Positions 30,467-41,440 of a stretch of 64,000 nt of DNA are shown here, piece by piece. The stretch is from Vibrio tetraodonis (GTDB taxonomy: Bacteria; Pseudomonadota; Gammaproteobacteria; Enterobacterales; Vibrionaceae). Both the position numbers and the translations under genes were made by a program. The stretch lies in contig NZ_QLYY01000020.1 of NCBI RefSeq assembly GCF_003350295.1, forward strand, positions 25,595-89,594. Reading direction: 5' to 3'. A model generated the notes under the pieces. The model saw only the letters and a list, made by a program, of their open reading frames with translations. It ran no database searches and was not told the origin of the DNA. Position 1 is the stretch's first letter; the number at the start of each line of letters is the position of its first letter.

Positions 30467-31483
30467 TTAAATAGACATTTCGCCTCTTAACACCTGCTGC
30501 ATCTGCGCCTTTACTTGCTCATAACTGAGATTTTGGCTGAGTAGATAGTGAAGCTTTGCCAATGCAGCTTCTGGTGTCATGTCATATCCACTGATCACAC
30601 CTGCTTCAGCAAGAGCGCAGCCTGTGGCATAGCCTCCCATGTTGACTTTACCTGCCAAGCATTGGGTAAGATTGACTACGATAACACCACGCTCCGATGC
30701 ATCTTTGAGGTGAGACAAAAGCTCTGGGTTTTGCGGGGCATTACCTACGCCAAATGTAAGCAAAATCATCGCATTAACAGGTTGTAGCAAGGTATTTCGA
30801 ATCACCTCATGTGAGATCCCAGGATACATGGTGATCACACCAATCGGCTGTGGTGTAATGTCGTGTACTTTAAATGCTCCTAAAGCTCTTTCATCTACCA
30901 CAACATCGTTACCGATCTGGATATTGATACCGGCTTCTAAAAGGGGAGATAGGTTCGGAGAGGTAAATGCATTAAAACCATCTGCGTGTGACTTAGTGCT
31001 TCGATTACCCCGCATTAGCTTATTATTGAAGAAAAGCGTGACCTCATTGATTGGGTAGTTCGCCGCTATGTGGAGAGCATTAAGCAAATTGGCTTGGCCA
31101 TCAGATCTTAGCTCAGCCAATGGGATTTGGGATCCTGTTACAATTACGGGTTTTGATAAGTTTTCAAGCATAAATGACAAAGCTGATGCCGTGTAAGCCA
31201 TGGTATCAGTGCCGTGTAAGATGACAAATCCATCGTATTTATCGTAGTTGCTTCGGATATCATCTGCGATTTGTTGCCAATCTTTTGGAGTCATATCCGA
31301 TGAATCGATTAGAGGGGCATATTCATGGATAGTAAATTTGGGCATTTCGGGACGCTGGAACTCCGGCATACTTGCTAGCTGTTTTTCCATAAAACCTGCC
31401 ACAGGAACGTATCCGTGATCATCAGACTTTTTCATTCCGATGGTTCCGCCAGTATAAGCGATATAAATATGTTTTCTTGCCAT
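30467..31483 (-). CDS. ansA: L-asparaginase I, cytoplasmic
   Basis: 338 residues, the same length as E. coli AnsA. Hydrolyses asparagine to aspartate and ammonia. The two catalytic threonine motifs are readable: Y-T-G-G-T-I-G near residues 10-16 and V-I-L-H-G-T-D-T-M-A-Y near 87-97. No signal peptide, consistent with the type I cytoplasmic enzyme. It is divergent from a glutaminase gene across a 358-base region. Confidence 0.97.
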   Translation of the reverse strand: MARKHIYIAYTGGTIGMKKSDDHGYVPVAGFMEKQLASMPEFQRPEMPKFTIHEYAPLIDSSDMTPKDWQQIADDIRSNYDKYDGFVILHGTDTMAYTASALSFMLENLSKPVIVTGSQIPLAELRSDGQANLLNALHIAANYPINEVTLFFNNKLMRGNRSTKSHADGFNAFTSPNLSPLLEAGINIQIGNDVVVDERALGAFKVHDITPQPIGVITMYPGISHEVIRNTLLQPVNAMILLTFGVGNAPQNPELLSHLKDASERGVIVVNLTQCLAGKVNMGGYATGCALAEAGVISGYDMTPEAALAKLHYLLSQNLSYEQVKAQMQQVLRGEMSI

Positions 31484-31651
31484 AGCTTAAAAACCAGTCA
31501 ATTGTAGGGGAACAGAGAGTGGGATTATATATTAATATAAGCCAAGGAAAAGTAGGTAGCTCCTCATCTATTTGCTTTTATCTGTTTAATTGTCAATAAA
31601 TGCATTAAGCAAAGACCTATAATCATATTTAACGCTTTGTATGGAGGAGAG

Positions 31652-31678
31652 GACCTAAACCTAGGCTAGCTTAAGGTC
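31652..31678. repeat. 27-bp imperfect palindrome, operator candidate
   Basis: Arms GACCTAAACCTAG (31652-31664) and CTAGCTTAAGGTC (31666-31678) around one central G; 11 of 13 positions pair. The odd length and one-base centre suggest a dimeric protein site rather than an RNA hairpin. Confidence 0.45.
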
Positions 31679-31764
31679 TTAAGAGTACTGGTATGACCAA
31701 TTACTTTGACGACTTGGTTGTTTATAAAATGACATGCGCTAAGGTTTGCTATTATCTCATTTGG

Positions 31765-31797
31765 TGAATTATATGAGTATAATGCTTATATAATTCA
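31765..31797 (+). promoter_or_regulatory. TATAAT -10 inside a perfect inverted repeat, before the glutaminase gene
   Basis: TGAATTATAT (31765-31774) and ATATAATTCA (31788-31797) are perfect inverted arms. The 13-base spacer contains TATAAT (31778-31783). No good -35 is visible, so activation by a bound protein is possible. The start codon is 58 bases downstream. Confidence 0.5.
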
Positions 31798-31841
31798 ATA
31801 CCTGAATTGCAATTTAACTAGCTTGTAGATCGAGGCTTTGT

Positions 31842-32849
31842 ATGCATAGACAATTTTTATTGTTTTCTTCTTTACTTATTTTTTTATTTACAGCTCCCTC
31901 GTTTGCAAGCCAGCGAGAAGACGACCAAGTTTGCGCTGCTGCACAGGCGGCTTACCTTAAATTCAGAGACCTGAATTCTGGTAATAATGCCGCTTATATC
32001 AAGGCGCTGGAGTCTGTTGACCCAAAAACCTTCGGTATCTCAGTTGTGACTACAAATGGACGCGTTTGTGAATTTGGAGATTATGACGCACCGGTTTCTA
32101 TACAGTCTGTCTCAAAAGTTTTTACTCTAGCACTGTTAATGAATGATAAAGGGCCGGACTTTGTTGAAGAGACCATAGGGGTTCAACCTACAGGCATGCC
32201 CTTTAACTCTGTTTTGGCAATTGAAAACCAGCAAGGCTCCCCATCTAACCCTTATGTTAATGCTGGCGCTATTTCTACAGTGAGTTGGCTAACGACTCAA
32301 AATGAAATCGATCGTTGGAAGATGATTAAGGGTAATTTGGACAATTTTGCAGGTAAAAAGCTCAAAATCAATAATGATGTACTACAGTCGGAAATGGAGG
32401 ACAACAAGCGCAATCTTGGTATTGCTTTTCTGCTTGATTCATATGGAAGGCTGGGTACTAGCCCTCTTGAGGCAGTGACCACATATACCAAGCAGTGTTC
32501 AGTTAATGTCACCGCTCATGACTTGGCGGTGATGGGGTCGGTTCTCGCCAATTATGGTTCACACCCACTGACACATAAAAAAATACTAAATGGTGACTAT
32601 GTACCAAACATATTATCATCAATGGTTATGTCTGGTGTCTATGATAATTCAGGTAGCTGGTTTTATGAAACGGGAGTGCCAGCAAAAAGTGGTGTGGGTG
32701 GTGGTTTCATTGCCATTATACCGGGAAAAATGGCTATTGGTGTGGTATCACCACCGCTTGATGAGTTTGGTAACAGTGTGCGAGCTCAAAGAGCCGTAAG
32801 TTATATTGTTAACGAGATGAACTTAAACCCTTACGCCAAGCAAAAATAA
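31842..32849 (+). CDS. Glutaminase (GlsA family) with a signal peptide
   Basis: 335 residues. Converts glutamine to glutamate and ammonia by a beta-lactamase-like Ser-Lys mechanism. Family motifs: S-V-S-K-V-F (Ser-x-x-Lys), Y-V-N-A-G-A-I, S-P-L-E-A-V and A-K-S-G-V-G-G-G near the end. Unlike the usual cytoplasmic enzymes of about 305 residues it begins with a clear export signal (M-H-R-Q, a Leu/Phe-rich core, then A-P-S-F-A-S). It is therefore probably periplasmic. GAGG lies just before ATG 31842. Family confidence is high; location is inferred from the signal. Confidence 0.92.
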   Translation: MHRQFLLFSSLLIFLFTAPSFASQREDDQVCAAAQAAYLKFRDLNSGNNAAYIKALESVDPKTFGISVVTTNGRVCEFGDYDAPVSIQSVSKVFTLALLMNDKGPDFVEETIGVQPTGMPFNSVLAIENQQGSPSNPYVNAGAISTVSWLTTQNEIDRWKMIKGNLDNFAGKKLKINNDVLQSEMEDNKRNLGIAFLLDSYGRLGTSPLEAVTTYTKQCSVNVTAHDLAVMGSVLANYGSHPLTHKKILNGDYVPNILSSMVMSGVYDNSGSWFYETGVPAKSGVGGGFIAIIPGKMAIGVVSPPLDEFGNSVRAQRAVSYIVNEMNLNPYAKQK

Positions 32850-32867
32850 CCTTAATTCAGAAAAATA

Positions 32868-32893
32868 AGCCAGTGCCGCAAAGGGTACTGGCT
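32868..32893 (+). terminator. Hairpin after the glutaminase gene, weak terminator
   Basis: AGCCAGT (32868-32874) pairs with ACTGGCT (32887-32893). No T tract follows directly, so its role as terminator is uncertain. Confidence 0.4.
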
Positions 32894-33037
32894 ATCTAGC
32901 CTTCTTTGGTGTTTTCTAGTCATTCCTTTAGCTTAAAAAAACACCTTGGTGAGCGATGAAGTTTCGCAACACTTCACACTTTTCGCACATCCGACTATCC
33001 TTATTTGAGACCAGAAAAAATAAGAGCTAGGTTTCAT

Positions 33038-35734
33038 ATGAAAGGCAAACGTCGATACTTGAGTATTAATAAAAAGTTACTCTTCGCTGTTACTGTTATT
33101 AGTGTATTTCTTGCCCTGACGACGACGAGTTACAATCTATATCACAGATTCCAACTGGATATAAGTCATATCAATAATGCTCTATCAAACATAAAGGTAA
33201 GCCAGTTATCTAGCATTACCAGTAGTTTATGGGTAGAAGATCGAGCGCTTCTTAAGTCCCAGATAGAAGGTCTGTTGACGTTACCAGGTGTAGATTACGC
33301 CAACATATGGAATGATAAAGGGTCCGTCATCGAAAGAGGGCTGCGACTGGATGATAATGCGATTACGCAAGTATGGCCACTGGAATACCAACTGAGTGGC
33401 AAGAGTTATGCTTTGGGAAATTTGATTATTCAATCGGATCTCACGCCGACATACAATAGCTTGTGGTTGCAGTTTGTTCATATCCTTTTTGCAGAAAGTG
33501 TTCGTATTGTATTACTAGTGGCAAGTGTTCTTGCCTTCACATGGTTTTTTGTGATCAAGCGAATAAACATGATGGAGAAAACCGTTAGTAGTAGCGAAAG
33601 TGACCAAGCTCCTAATAAGATTTCTCTTCCTCATGCATGGTTTAGCGACGAAATTACTAACTTGGCAGATAGGTTTAATCACTCTAGCGATGTGATTGAA
33701 AACCATTATTATCAGCTTAACCAAGCCAGAGAAAGTGCAGAAAAAGCAAAAGATGAAGCGATTAAGGCCAGTAAGGCTAAAAGTAGCTTTCTGGCAAATA
33801 TGTCACATGAAATTCGAACCCCCCTTAATGGTGTGATAGGTATTTCAGAAGTCCTTTCTGATACTTCATTAACAGCCATCCAACGTGACTATGTAGGTAC
33901 AATTGAGACGTCATCTCATCTATTACTCAATCTGATTAATGATATTTTAGATTTCTCTAAGGTCGAATCCGGAATGCTAGTTATTAGTCCCAATTCTACC
34001 AATGTAAGAGAATCGATTTATGATATTGCATCAATTGTCTCACCCAAGGCCCAAGAAAAAGAAGTTGAGCTAAAAGTTACGGTGACGGCTAATACGCCTT
34101 ATTGCCTGATGATTGACGATCATAGATTACGCCAAATATTGATGAATTTTATGTCTAATGCTGTGAAGTTTACTGATCAGGGTGAGGTACATCTTTGCGT
34201 AACCACTAAGAAGGTGGAAGGTACAAATGCTGTTGTGGAGTTTTCTGTACAAGATTCAGGAATAGGGATTGATGAGCAGCAGCAAAAGAAAATTTTTGAG
34301 CCTTTTGTTCAAGAAGACGAGTCTACCACTCGGCAATTTGGTGGTACAGGGCTCGGGCTAGCCATCAGTACCCAGTTAGTTGAGCTCATGGGAGGTAAGA
34401 TTCGCCTAGAGTCAGAAAAAAATCATGGCAGCCGCTTTTTCTTTGAGTTATGTCTACCTATTGCTCAACTGGACTTTGACTCCAAGAATAGTTTACGGAC
34501 CAGCCTACTGTGTTTGGTCTGTGATGACAAAGCTCAGCAAGATCAGCTATGTGAATCTTTAAACTTCTATCATGCGCCCGTTTACCAATCTGTAACGGGG
34601 CTGGATCATTTGCCTGAATGGGTATACGAGAAAGATAATGTTATTGTTATCTATGTAGAAACTAGGCCTAACATGGCAGCCCAAAGTGAAAGTCTCTTTC
34701 GTCATATTCATGATTTGGGCAAACATGTATGTTTAATAAAACACCTACACAGCCAACAGTTTGATTTTGGAGAAAGCGTTGGCGCTGTAATTACCCAGCC
34801 TTTACTTGGCCAGCGCTTGGTGAAGCTTATAGAGCGGCTGGAAAACAGCTTTGCTCAATCTTCTGTTGAAACGCCACAAATAACCCAAGAAGAAGTCAAC
34901 ATCAACAAGGTATTGGTGGTAGATGATAATGAGGTTAACCGCAAGATTGCTACAATTCATGTTGAGAAATCCGGTTATAGTTTTGATCTTGCTGAAAATG
35001 GTCAGCAGGCCTTAGAAATGTTTAAGAAACATAACTATGCGGTGATACTTATGGATTGTATGATGCCAGTCATGGATGGATTTGAAGCAACAGAGAAGAT
35101 CCGTCAAATAGAGCGAGAGGAAAACCGAGACCGTCTTGTTCCCATTGTTGCACTGACTGCTAGCGTGGTGGATGAAGACATTCAAAAGTGTTTTGATGTC
35201 GGTATGAATGATTACCTAGCCAAACCCTTTAAAGCCGATGTTTTAAGACAAAAATTGTTGGCATTGTTTCCTCAAAATTCCAGGCATAAACAACCAACAA
35301 AATTAGAGTCAGAGCCTAAAGGTATGTGTAAAGTACCTAGCGAATCTTTATCGGATTATTTAGGGCGCATTTTGTTGGTCGAGGATAACAATGTTAATCA
35401 AAAAGTGGCGTCAATAATGCTGAGTAAAGCGGGTTATCAGTTTGAAATCGCGGAAAATGGACAGGTAGCGGTGGACAAATATGCGCAAGATAGTAATTTT
35501 GATATTATTCTGATGGACTGCATGATGCCAGTTATGGATGGATTTGAAGCGACACAAAAGATTCGCGAATATGAGCGGTTCTCTGGTCTGTCTAAAACGC
35601 CTATTATTGCGCTGACAGCGAGTGTGATAGATGATGATATTCGTCGTTGTTTTGATTCCGGTATGGATGCGTATTTACCCAAGCCTTTCAAGAAAGAAAC
35701 GCTTTTACAAGAAATCGAGAGTATCACGTCATAA
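33038..35734 (+). CDS. Hybrid sensor histidine kinase with pseudo-receiver and two receivers
   Basis: 898 residues. Membrane segments at about 14-34 and 155-180 enclose a periplasmic sensor of about 120 residues. A linker leads to the dimerisation domain with phospho-acceptor His257 in M-S-H-E-I-R-T-P-L-N. The ATPase domain shows the N-box (M-N-F-M-S-N-A-V-K-F), G1 (D-S-G-I-G-I) and G2 (G-G-T-G-L-G-L-A-I). A degenerate receiver-like stretch of about 110 residues follows (S-L-L-C-L-V-C-D-D). Two true receivers come last, with Asp673 and Asp827. No HPt domain is present, so a separate phosphotransferase is expected. ATG 33038 (TAGG six bases upstream) is preferred to TTG 33005. The stimulus is unknown. 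Confidence 0.9.
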   Translation: MKGKRRYLSINKKLLFAVTVISVFLALTTTSYNLYHRFQLDISHINNALSNIKVSQLSSITSSLWVEDRALLKSQIEGLLTLPGVDYANIWNDKGSVIERGLRLDDNAITQVWPLEYQLSGKSYALGNLIIQSDLTPTYNSLWLQFVHILFAESVRIVLLVASVLAFTWFFVIKRINMMEKTVSSSESDQAPNKISLPHAWFSDEITNLADRFNHSSDVIENHYYQLNQARESAEKAKDEAIKASKAKSSFLANMSHEIRTPLNGVIGISEVLSDTSLTAIQRDYVGTIETSSHLLLNLINDILDFSKVESGMLVISPNSTNVRESIYDIASIVSPKAQEKEVELKVTVTANTPYCLMIDDHRLRQILMNFMSNAVKFTDQGEVHLCVTTKKVEGTNAVVEFSVQDSGIGIDEQQQKKIFEPFVQEDESTTRQFGGTGLGLAISTQLVELMGGKIRLESEKNHGSRFFFELCLPIAQLDFDSKNSLRTSLLCLVCDDKAQQDQLCESLNFYHAPVYQSVTGLDHLPEWVYEKDNVIVIYVETRPNMAAQSESLFRHIHDLGKHVCLIKHLHSQQFDFGESVGAVITQPLLGQRLVKLIERLENSFAQSSVETPQITQEEVNINKVLVVDDNEVNRKIATIHVEKSGYSFDLAENGQQALEMFKKHNYAVILMDCMMPVMDGFEATEKIRQIEREENRDRLVPIVALTASVVDEDIQKCFDVGMNDYLAKPFKADVLRQKLLALFPQNSRHKQPTKLESEPKGMCKVPSESLSDYLGRILLVEDNNVNQKVASIMLSKAGYQFEIAENGQVAVDKYAQDSNFDIILMDCMMPVMDGFEATQKIREYERFSGLSKTPIIALTASVIDDDIRRCFDSGMDAYLPKPFKKETLLQEIESITS

Positions 35735-35797
35735 ATTGGGGAATAGGTGCAGACTCGGAGTATTCTGAGTCTGCGATCGTCAGCTTTGCGTGTACCC

Positions 35798-36988
35798 CTA
35801 TGCAGGAGAAAGTTCTGGTCTTGTATCTGTGAGAAAAAGTACCATCAAGCAGGGTATTGAAGCTATTGCTAGATATAAACCCACGTAGGCTGAACCATGT
35901 TCCATCGCCTCAGCCACGATAAGTGGTGTTAGGCCACCAAAGATAGATAACGCGATATTGTAACCCACCCCTAGACTTGTAATGTGGTTTTCTGAATGCT
36001 GCCAAAGTACGGCTACTGTATTGCCCAATATAACGGCAGATAAAGCACTAATACCTAAAACAGCACATGCTTGCAAAACAAATTGCTCAGAGCCAAGCAG
36101 TGCAAAGAGTGGGATAGCGGAAAACAACATGGCGATAGCACCAAACTTAAAGGCTTGTTTGGTAGAAAAGTATTTATCTACAATAAATGAGAATGTAAAT
36201 ATCAATAAAACCAAGATCGAAGAGTTTATTAATGCTAGATTCTCAATATTCATTGCTTTACCTAAAATGCCACTTGCTAAGTTTTGTACGTAGAATATGA
36301 CACCGGCAAGAACGGATAAACAAAAGACTTTTGTAATAACTTTGTAGTTAGCTTGAGTCGCTATTTTTCCAGCTTTTGGTAACTCTGGCAAAGAAAGACG
36401 AAGGTATAGACTGACGATAATATTTATAACACCAATAAATAGCGGTATTCTCCAACCCCAAGCCATCATTTGCTCTTGACTAAGGAAGTACTCCAGCCCA
36501 GCAACGATTAATAGTGATATGATAACGCCTGAAATTGAGCTAGATACAATGAGACTGCTAATTCTAGAACGTTCAGATTTTTTTGCATCATACAAAAGAT
36601 AGTTAAACAGGGTTGGGTATTCTCCGCCAAAACTAAATGCTTGGAGCATTTGTAGCACTAAGAATATAACCACTACATACTGGCCAACAGTTTCAACTGG
36701 GACTAAAGCCATAGAAACAGTCGCAAAACCTGTAAGTAGATTACAGAAAACCAAAGCCTTTTTTCGCCCATACTGTGCGGCATAGCGACAAATGACAACA
36801 CCACCAATGGGACGAATTAAGAATCTTAATGCAAATACTCCCCATACGATAAACTCTGAATGTTCAATCCCTTGGTTTGAAAATAATTGAGAAATGTACA
36901 TAGATATTGACGCAAATACTGCGATATCGTAGTACTCCATAGCATTACCAAGAACAGCACTAGCTCTCTGTTTCCACGTTAATGACAA
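35798..36988 (-). CDS. MFS transporter, metabolite:H+ symporter type
   Basis: 396 residues, about 12 membrane segments. The MFS loop motif R-F-L-I-R-P-I-G-G-x-x-x-x-x-Y-A-A-Q-Y-G-R-K-K-A and S-F-G-G-E-Y in segment 4 place it near the ProP/citrate-proton symporter group. The start appears to be TTG at 36988 with AAGGGG and AAGG upstream; no ATG fits before the first membrane segment. The substrate cannot be read from sequence. It converges on the histidine kinase gene with a 63-base gap. Confidence 0.83.
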   Translation of the reverse strand: MSLTWKQRASAVLGNAMEYYDIAVFASISMYISQLFSNQGIEHSEFIVWGVFALRFLIRPIGGVVICRYAAQYGRKKALVFCNLLTGFATVSMALVPVETVGQYVVVIFLVLQMLQAFSFGGEYPTLFNYLLYDAKKSERSRISSLIVSSSISGVIISLLIVAGLEYFLSQEQMMAWGWRIPLFIGVINIIVSLYLRLSLPELPKAGKIATQANYKVITKVFCLSVLAGVIFYVQNLASGILGKAMNIENLALINSSILVLLIFTFSFIVDKYFSTKQAFKFGAIAMLFSAIPLFALLGSEQFVLQACAVLGISALSAVILGNTVAVLWQHSENHITSLGVGYNIALSIFGGLTPLIVAEAMEHGSAYVGLYLAIASIPCLMVLFLTDTRPELSPA

Positions 36989-37271
36989 CCTTGTACCCCT
37001 TATAAATTTAGTCTTTTCTTTAAGTTTTTATAAAAATCGCTGAATTATTTTTGTCCCAAATATAGACGAGAAATAATTTATTTAATCGTTATTTTAATGA
37101 TTGAATTATCAATTTTATTAAATAATGGAGTTCTATATAAACTAAATTTTTGCCTTTTTATATGTGCGCATCATACATGATAAAATAAATTGTTCCAGAG
37201 ATTTAGCTGATAGATAGATGAGAAGTCGATAGATTTAAATCAGGAAGTGAAAATACTCTAAAAGTGGTTAG
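36989..37271. other. AT-rich intergenic region, promoter side of the MFS gene
   Basis: About 280 bases without an ORF, upstream of the MFS gene and downstream of sppA. It is very AT-rich, consistent with promoters or H-NS binding. I see no specific site. Confidence 0.4.
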
Positions 37272-37308
37272 AAAATGCGCCTATATATTATATTTCTGAT
37301 ATAGGCGC
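37272..37308 (-). terminator. Terminator after sppA (minus strand)
   Basis: A perfect 10-bp stem GCGCCTATAT (37277-37286) / ATATAGGCGC (37299-37308). On the minus strand it lies 21 bases after the sppA stop and is followed by ATTTTC. Confidence 0.75.
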
Positions 37309-37329
37309 TATAGCTGTGTTGGATATTAT

Positions 37330-39180
37330 TTAGTTAACTTGGCAATTCAAACAAAACGCATACTGACCTTTAGGATCGTTAAAGCTGCTCAATAGGCTTG
37401 TATCTTGAATTATTTGAGTTGCTGCAGGTCTTAGTGTATCAGGAATAAGAGCGTAAACATCTAGACCAAGTTTGACTTTCACTTCACTCATTAAGTTTTG
37501 AATAAATTCTTGGGCTGGTGTCAGTGGTTCTTCAACCCAATATAAGTTGTAATCATCCAAGTTAGCGAGGTTTGCAGCCAGCGCAATTGCGTCATCAAAG
37601 TCTCCCATTTGATCGACTAAACCAAACTTTTCTGCGTCTTGCCCTGTCCATACACGGCCTTGAGCTATCTTGTCCATGTTATTGATATCGATATTTCTGT
37701 TTTCACTGACTAGATTAACAAAACGATGGTATCCATGCTCAATACCAAGTTGAAATGCATCGCTTGCTCCTTTGGATAAGCCAGTTGTTATACCAACACC
37801 TGAAAAAGGAGAAGTACCAACACCATCTGTATAGACACCTAACTTGTTTAGCCCTTTTTCGAAAGTAGTAATCACACTGAAAATACCAATTGAGCCAGTC
37901 AGGGTTGTAGGTTGGGCGACAATTTTATCTGCACTCATAGAAATCCAATATCCACCAGACGCAGCCAAGCTTGACATGGATGCGACGACTGGTTTACCAG
38001 CTTCCCTTAGCGCTTGTATTTCGTTACGTATGACTTCAGATGCGAATGCACTGCCTCCTGGACTGTCGACACGCAATACTACTGCTTTGACGTTATCATC
38101 ATTTCGAGCTTCACGAAGAAGCGCTGAAACTGTGTCACCGCCTGCTGTACCTTGTGGTTGTGAGCCATCCATAATGGCACCACTTGCAACGACTACAGCG
38201 ATGTCATCTTTTGTAGAATCAAACTCAGGTTTTAGGGTAGTCATATATTGGTAGTAATCGACATGCTGATAACTATCTTCTCCATTAGAGCCAAACACTT
38301 CAACCAAGTCGGCTCTTACTTGTTGACGAGTAGCAAGCTCATCTACCAATCCAAGCTCAAGAGATAAACCTGCAAGATCACCATTTTGCTCCTCTAACTG
38401 GGCCAAAAACTCTTTCATGCTCGGGTTTAGTGTTTGTTTTGAAATCTGGCGATTGGTCGCGACATCATCGACATAGGCCCCCCAAAGCTGTCCAAGCCAA
38501 CGTGAAGCTGACTCTTTTGCAGCTTTTGACATATCGTCACGTACGAATGGCTCAATAGCTGACTTATAGGTGCCAACCCTGAAAACATGCGTATTTACAT
38601 CAAGCTTTTCTAACAGTGTTTTGTAGTACATTGAATAGGCACTGTAGCCTTTAATCAGTACTGCACCGTCTGGAGCTAGGTAAATTTTATCTGCATAACT
38701 AGCAAGGTAGTATTGGCTCTGATTGTAGAAATCGCCAGCGGCGTATACGGGTTTGCCAGAAGCTTTGAATTCATTAATTGCTTTTGCTATGTAGCGAAGC
38801 TTAGTTAAGTTTGTCTCCGGCATGTTACCTAGAGCAAGCACAATCCCAGTGATCTTTTCATCATCCTTCGCATGACGAATGGTGTCTACTATATCGAATA
38901 GCAAATTTTCGCTTGGTATATCTTCGCCAAATAGAGAACCCGCAACTGAATCCATTGGGTTCACGTAGCGAGATTGCTCTACAATTGGGCCCGAAATATT
39001 GAGAACGAGTGCTGATTTTTGAGCAACGCTCGGTGTCACCGAACCACCGGTTGAGTATATGAAATACAAAAGTCCGAGTGTAATTAGGAATATGAGGTTC
39101 ACTAAAGCAAGGCGAACAAAGGTGATGGCTTTCCAAAAGCCTTTGAAAATCAGGCCAATATACTTGAATATTTTTTTCAT
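37330..39180 (-). CDS. sppA: Signal peptide peptidase SppA (protease IV), 67 kDa type
   Basis: 616 residues, close to the 618 of E. coli SppA. Anchored in the inner membrane by one N-terminal segment (about residues 21-43), it digests cleaved signal peptides. Two S49 peptidase repeats are present: the first carries the catalytic Lys region (R-V-G-T-Y-K-S-A-I-E-P-F), the second the catalytic Ser in S-L-A-A-S-G-G-Y-W-I-S. ATG 39180 has GGAG five bases upstream; the frame extends to 39198 without support. Confidence 0.96.
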   Translation of the reverse strand: MKKIFKYIGLIFKGFWKAITFVRLALVNLIFLITLGLLYFIYSTGGSVTPSVAQKSALVLNISGPIVEQSRYVNPMDSVAGSLFGEDIPSENLLFDIVDTIRHAKDDEKITGIVLALGNMPETNLTKLRYIAKAINEFKASGKPVYAAGDFYNQSQYYLASYADKIYLAPDGAVLIKGYSAYSMYYKTLLEKLDVNTHVFRVGTYKSAIEPFVRDDMSKAAKESASRWLGQLWGAYVDDVATNRQISKQTLNPSMKEFLAQLEEQNGDLAGLSLELGLVDELATRQQVRADLVEVFGSNGEDSYQHVDYYQYMTTLKPEFDSTKDDIAVVVASGAIMDGSQPQGTAGGDTVSALLREARNDDNVKAVVLRVDSPGGSAFASEVIRNEIQALREAGKPVVASMSSLAASGGYWISMSADKIVAQPTTLTGSIGIFSVITTFEKGLNKLGVYTDGVGTSPFSGVGITTGLSKGASDAFQLGIEHGYHRFVNLVSENRNIDINNMDKIAQGRVWTGQDAEKFGLVDQMGDFDDAIALAANLANLDDYNLYWVEEPLTPAQEFIQNLMSEVKVKLGLDVYALIPDTLRPAATQIIQDTSLLSSFNDPKGQYAFCLNCQVN

Positions 39181-39348
39181 TCTGGCTCCACTGCGCATGT
39201 ACGCAGGTATAAATCTAGATACGCTTGAGCATAAAAGTGTTAGTAGATATACATCCTACTTAAACTAGTATACTTGAACAACTACAAGATTGATCGGTGT
39301 TACAAAAATGTAAACACTTGTTTGATTTTAATTGCGGTCAAATCTATT

Positions 39349-39361
39349 GTGGTCAGACCAG
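39349..39361 (+). promoter_or_regulatory. FadR-type operator upstream of fadH
   Basis: GTGGTCAGACCAG matches the core FadR site CTGGTCNGACCAG at 12 of 13 positions, with a perfect TGGTC-A-GACCA palindrome. It lies 18 bases before the fadH start. FadR represses beta-oxidation genes when acyl-CoA is low in E. coli and Vibrio, so repression of fadH fits. Confidence 0.75.
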
Positions 39362-39366
39362 AATAA

Positions 39367-41391
<2,025 letters not shown>

Positions 41392-41403
41392 ATTAAAGTT
41401 GAG

Positions 41404-41432
41404 CGGGAAGGCCTTTATTTAAGGTCTTCCCG
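41404..41432. terminator. Bidirectional hairpin between convergent fadH and purU
   Basis: CGGGAAGGCCTT (41404-41415) pairs with AAGGTCTTCCCG (41421-41432) with one G-T pair and a five-base loop. Neither side has a T tract, so termination may depend on Rho or on the stable stem alone. Confidence 0.5.
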
Positions 41433-41440
41433 TGCATAGA

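Larger units (their letters stand above)
31484..31841. other. Divergent control region between ansA and the glutaminase gene
   Basis: 358 bases, AT-rich, without an ORF. It holds a 27-bp imperfect palindrome at 31652-31678 and a 10-bp inverted repeat around a perfect TATAAT at 31765-31797, both listed separately. The ansA-proximal part (about 31500-31620) is AT-rich with no box I would defend. Confidence 0.6.
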
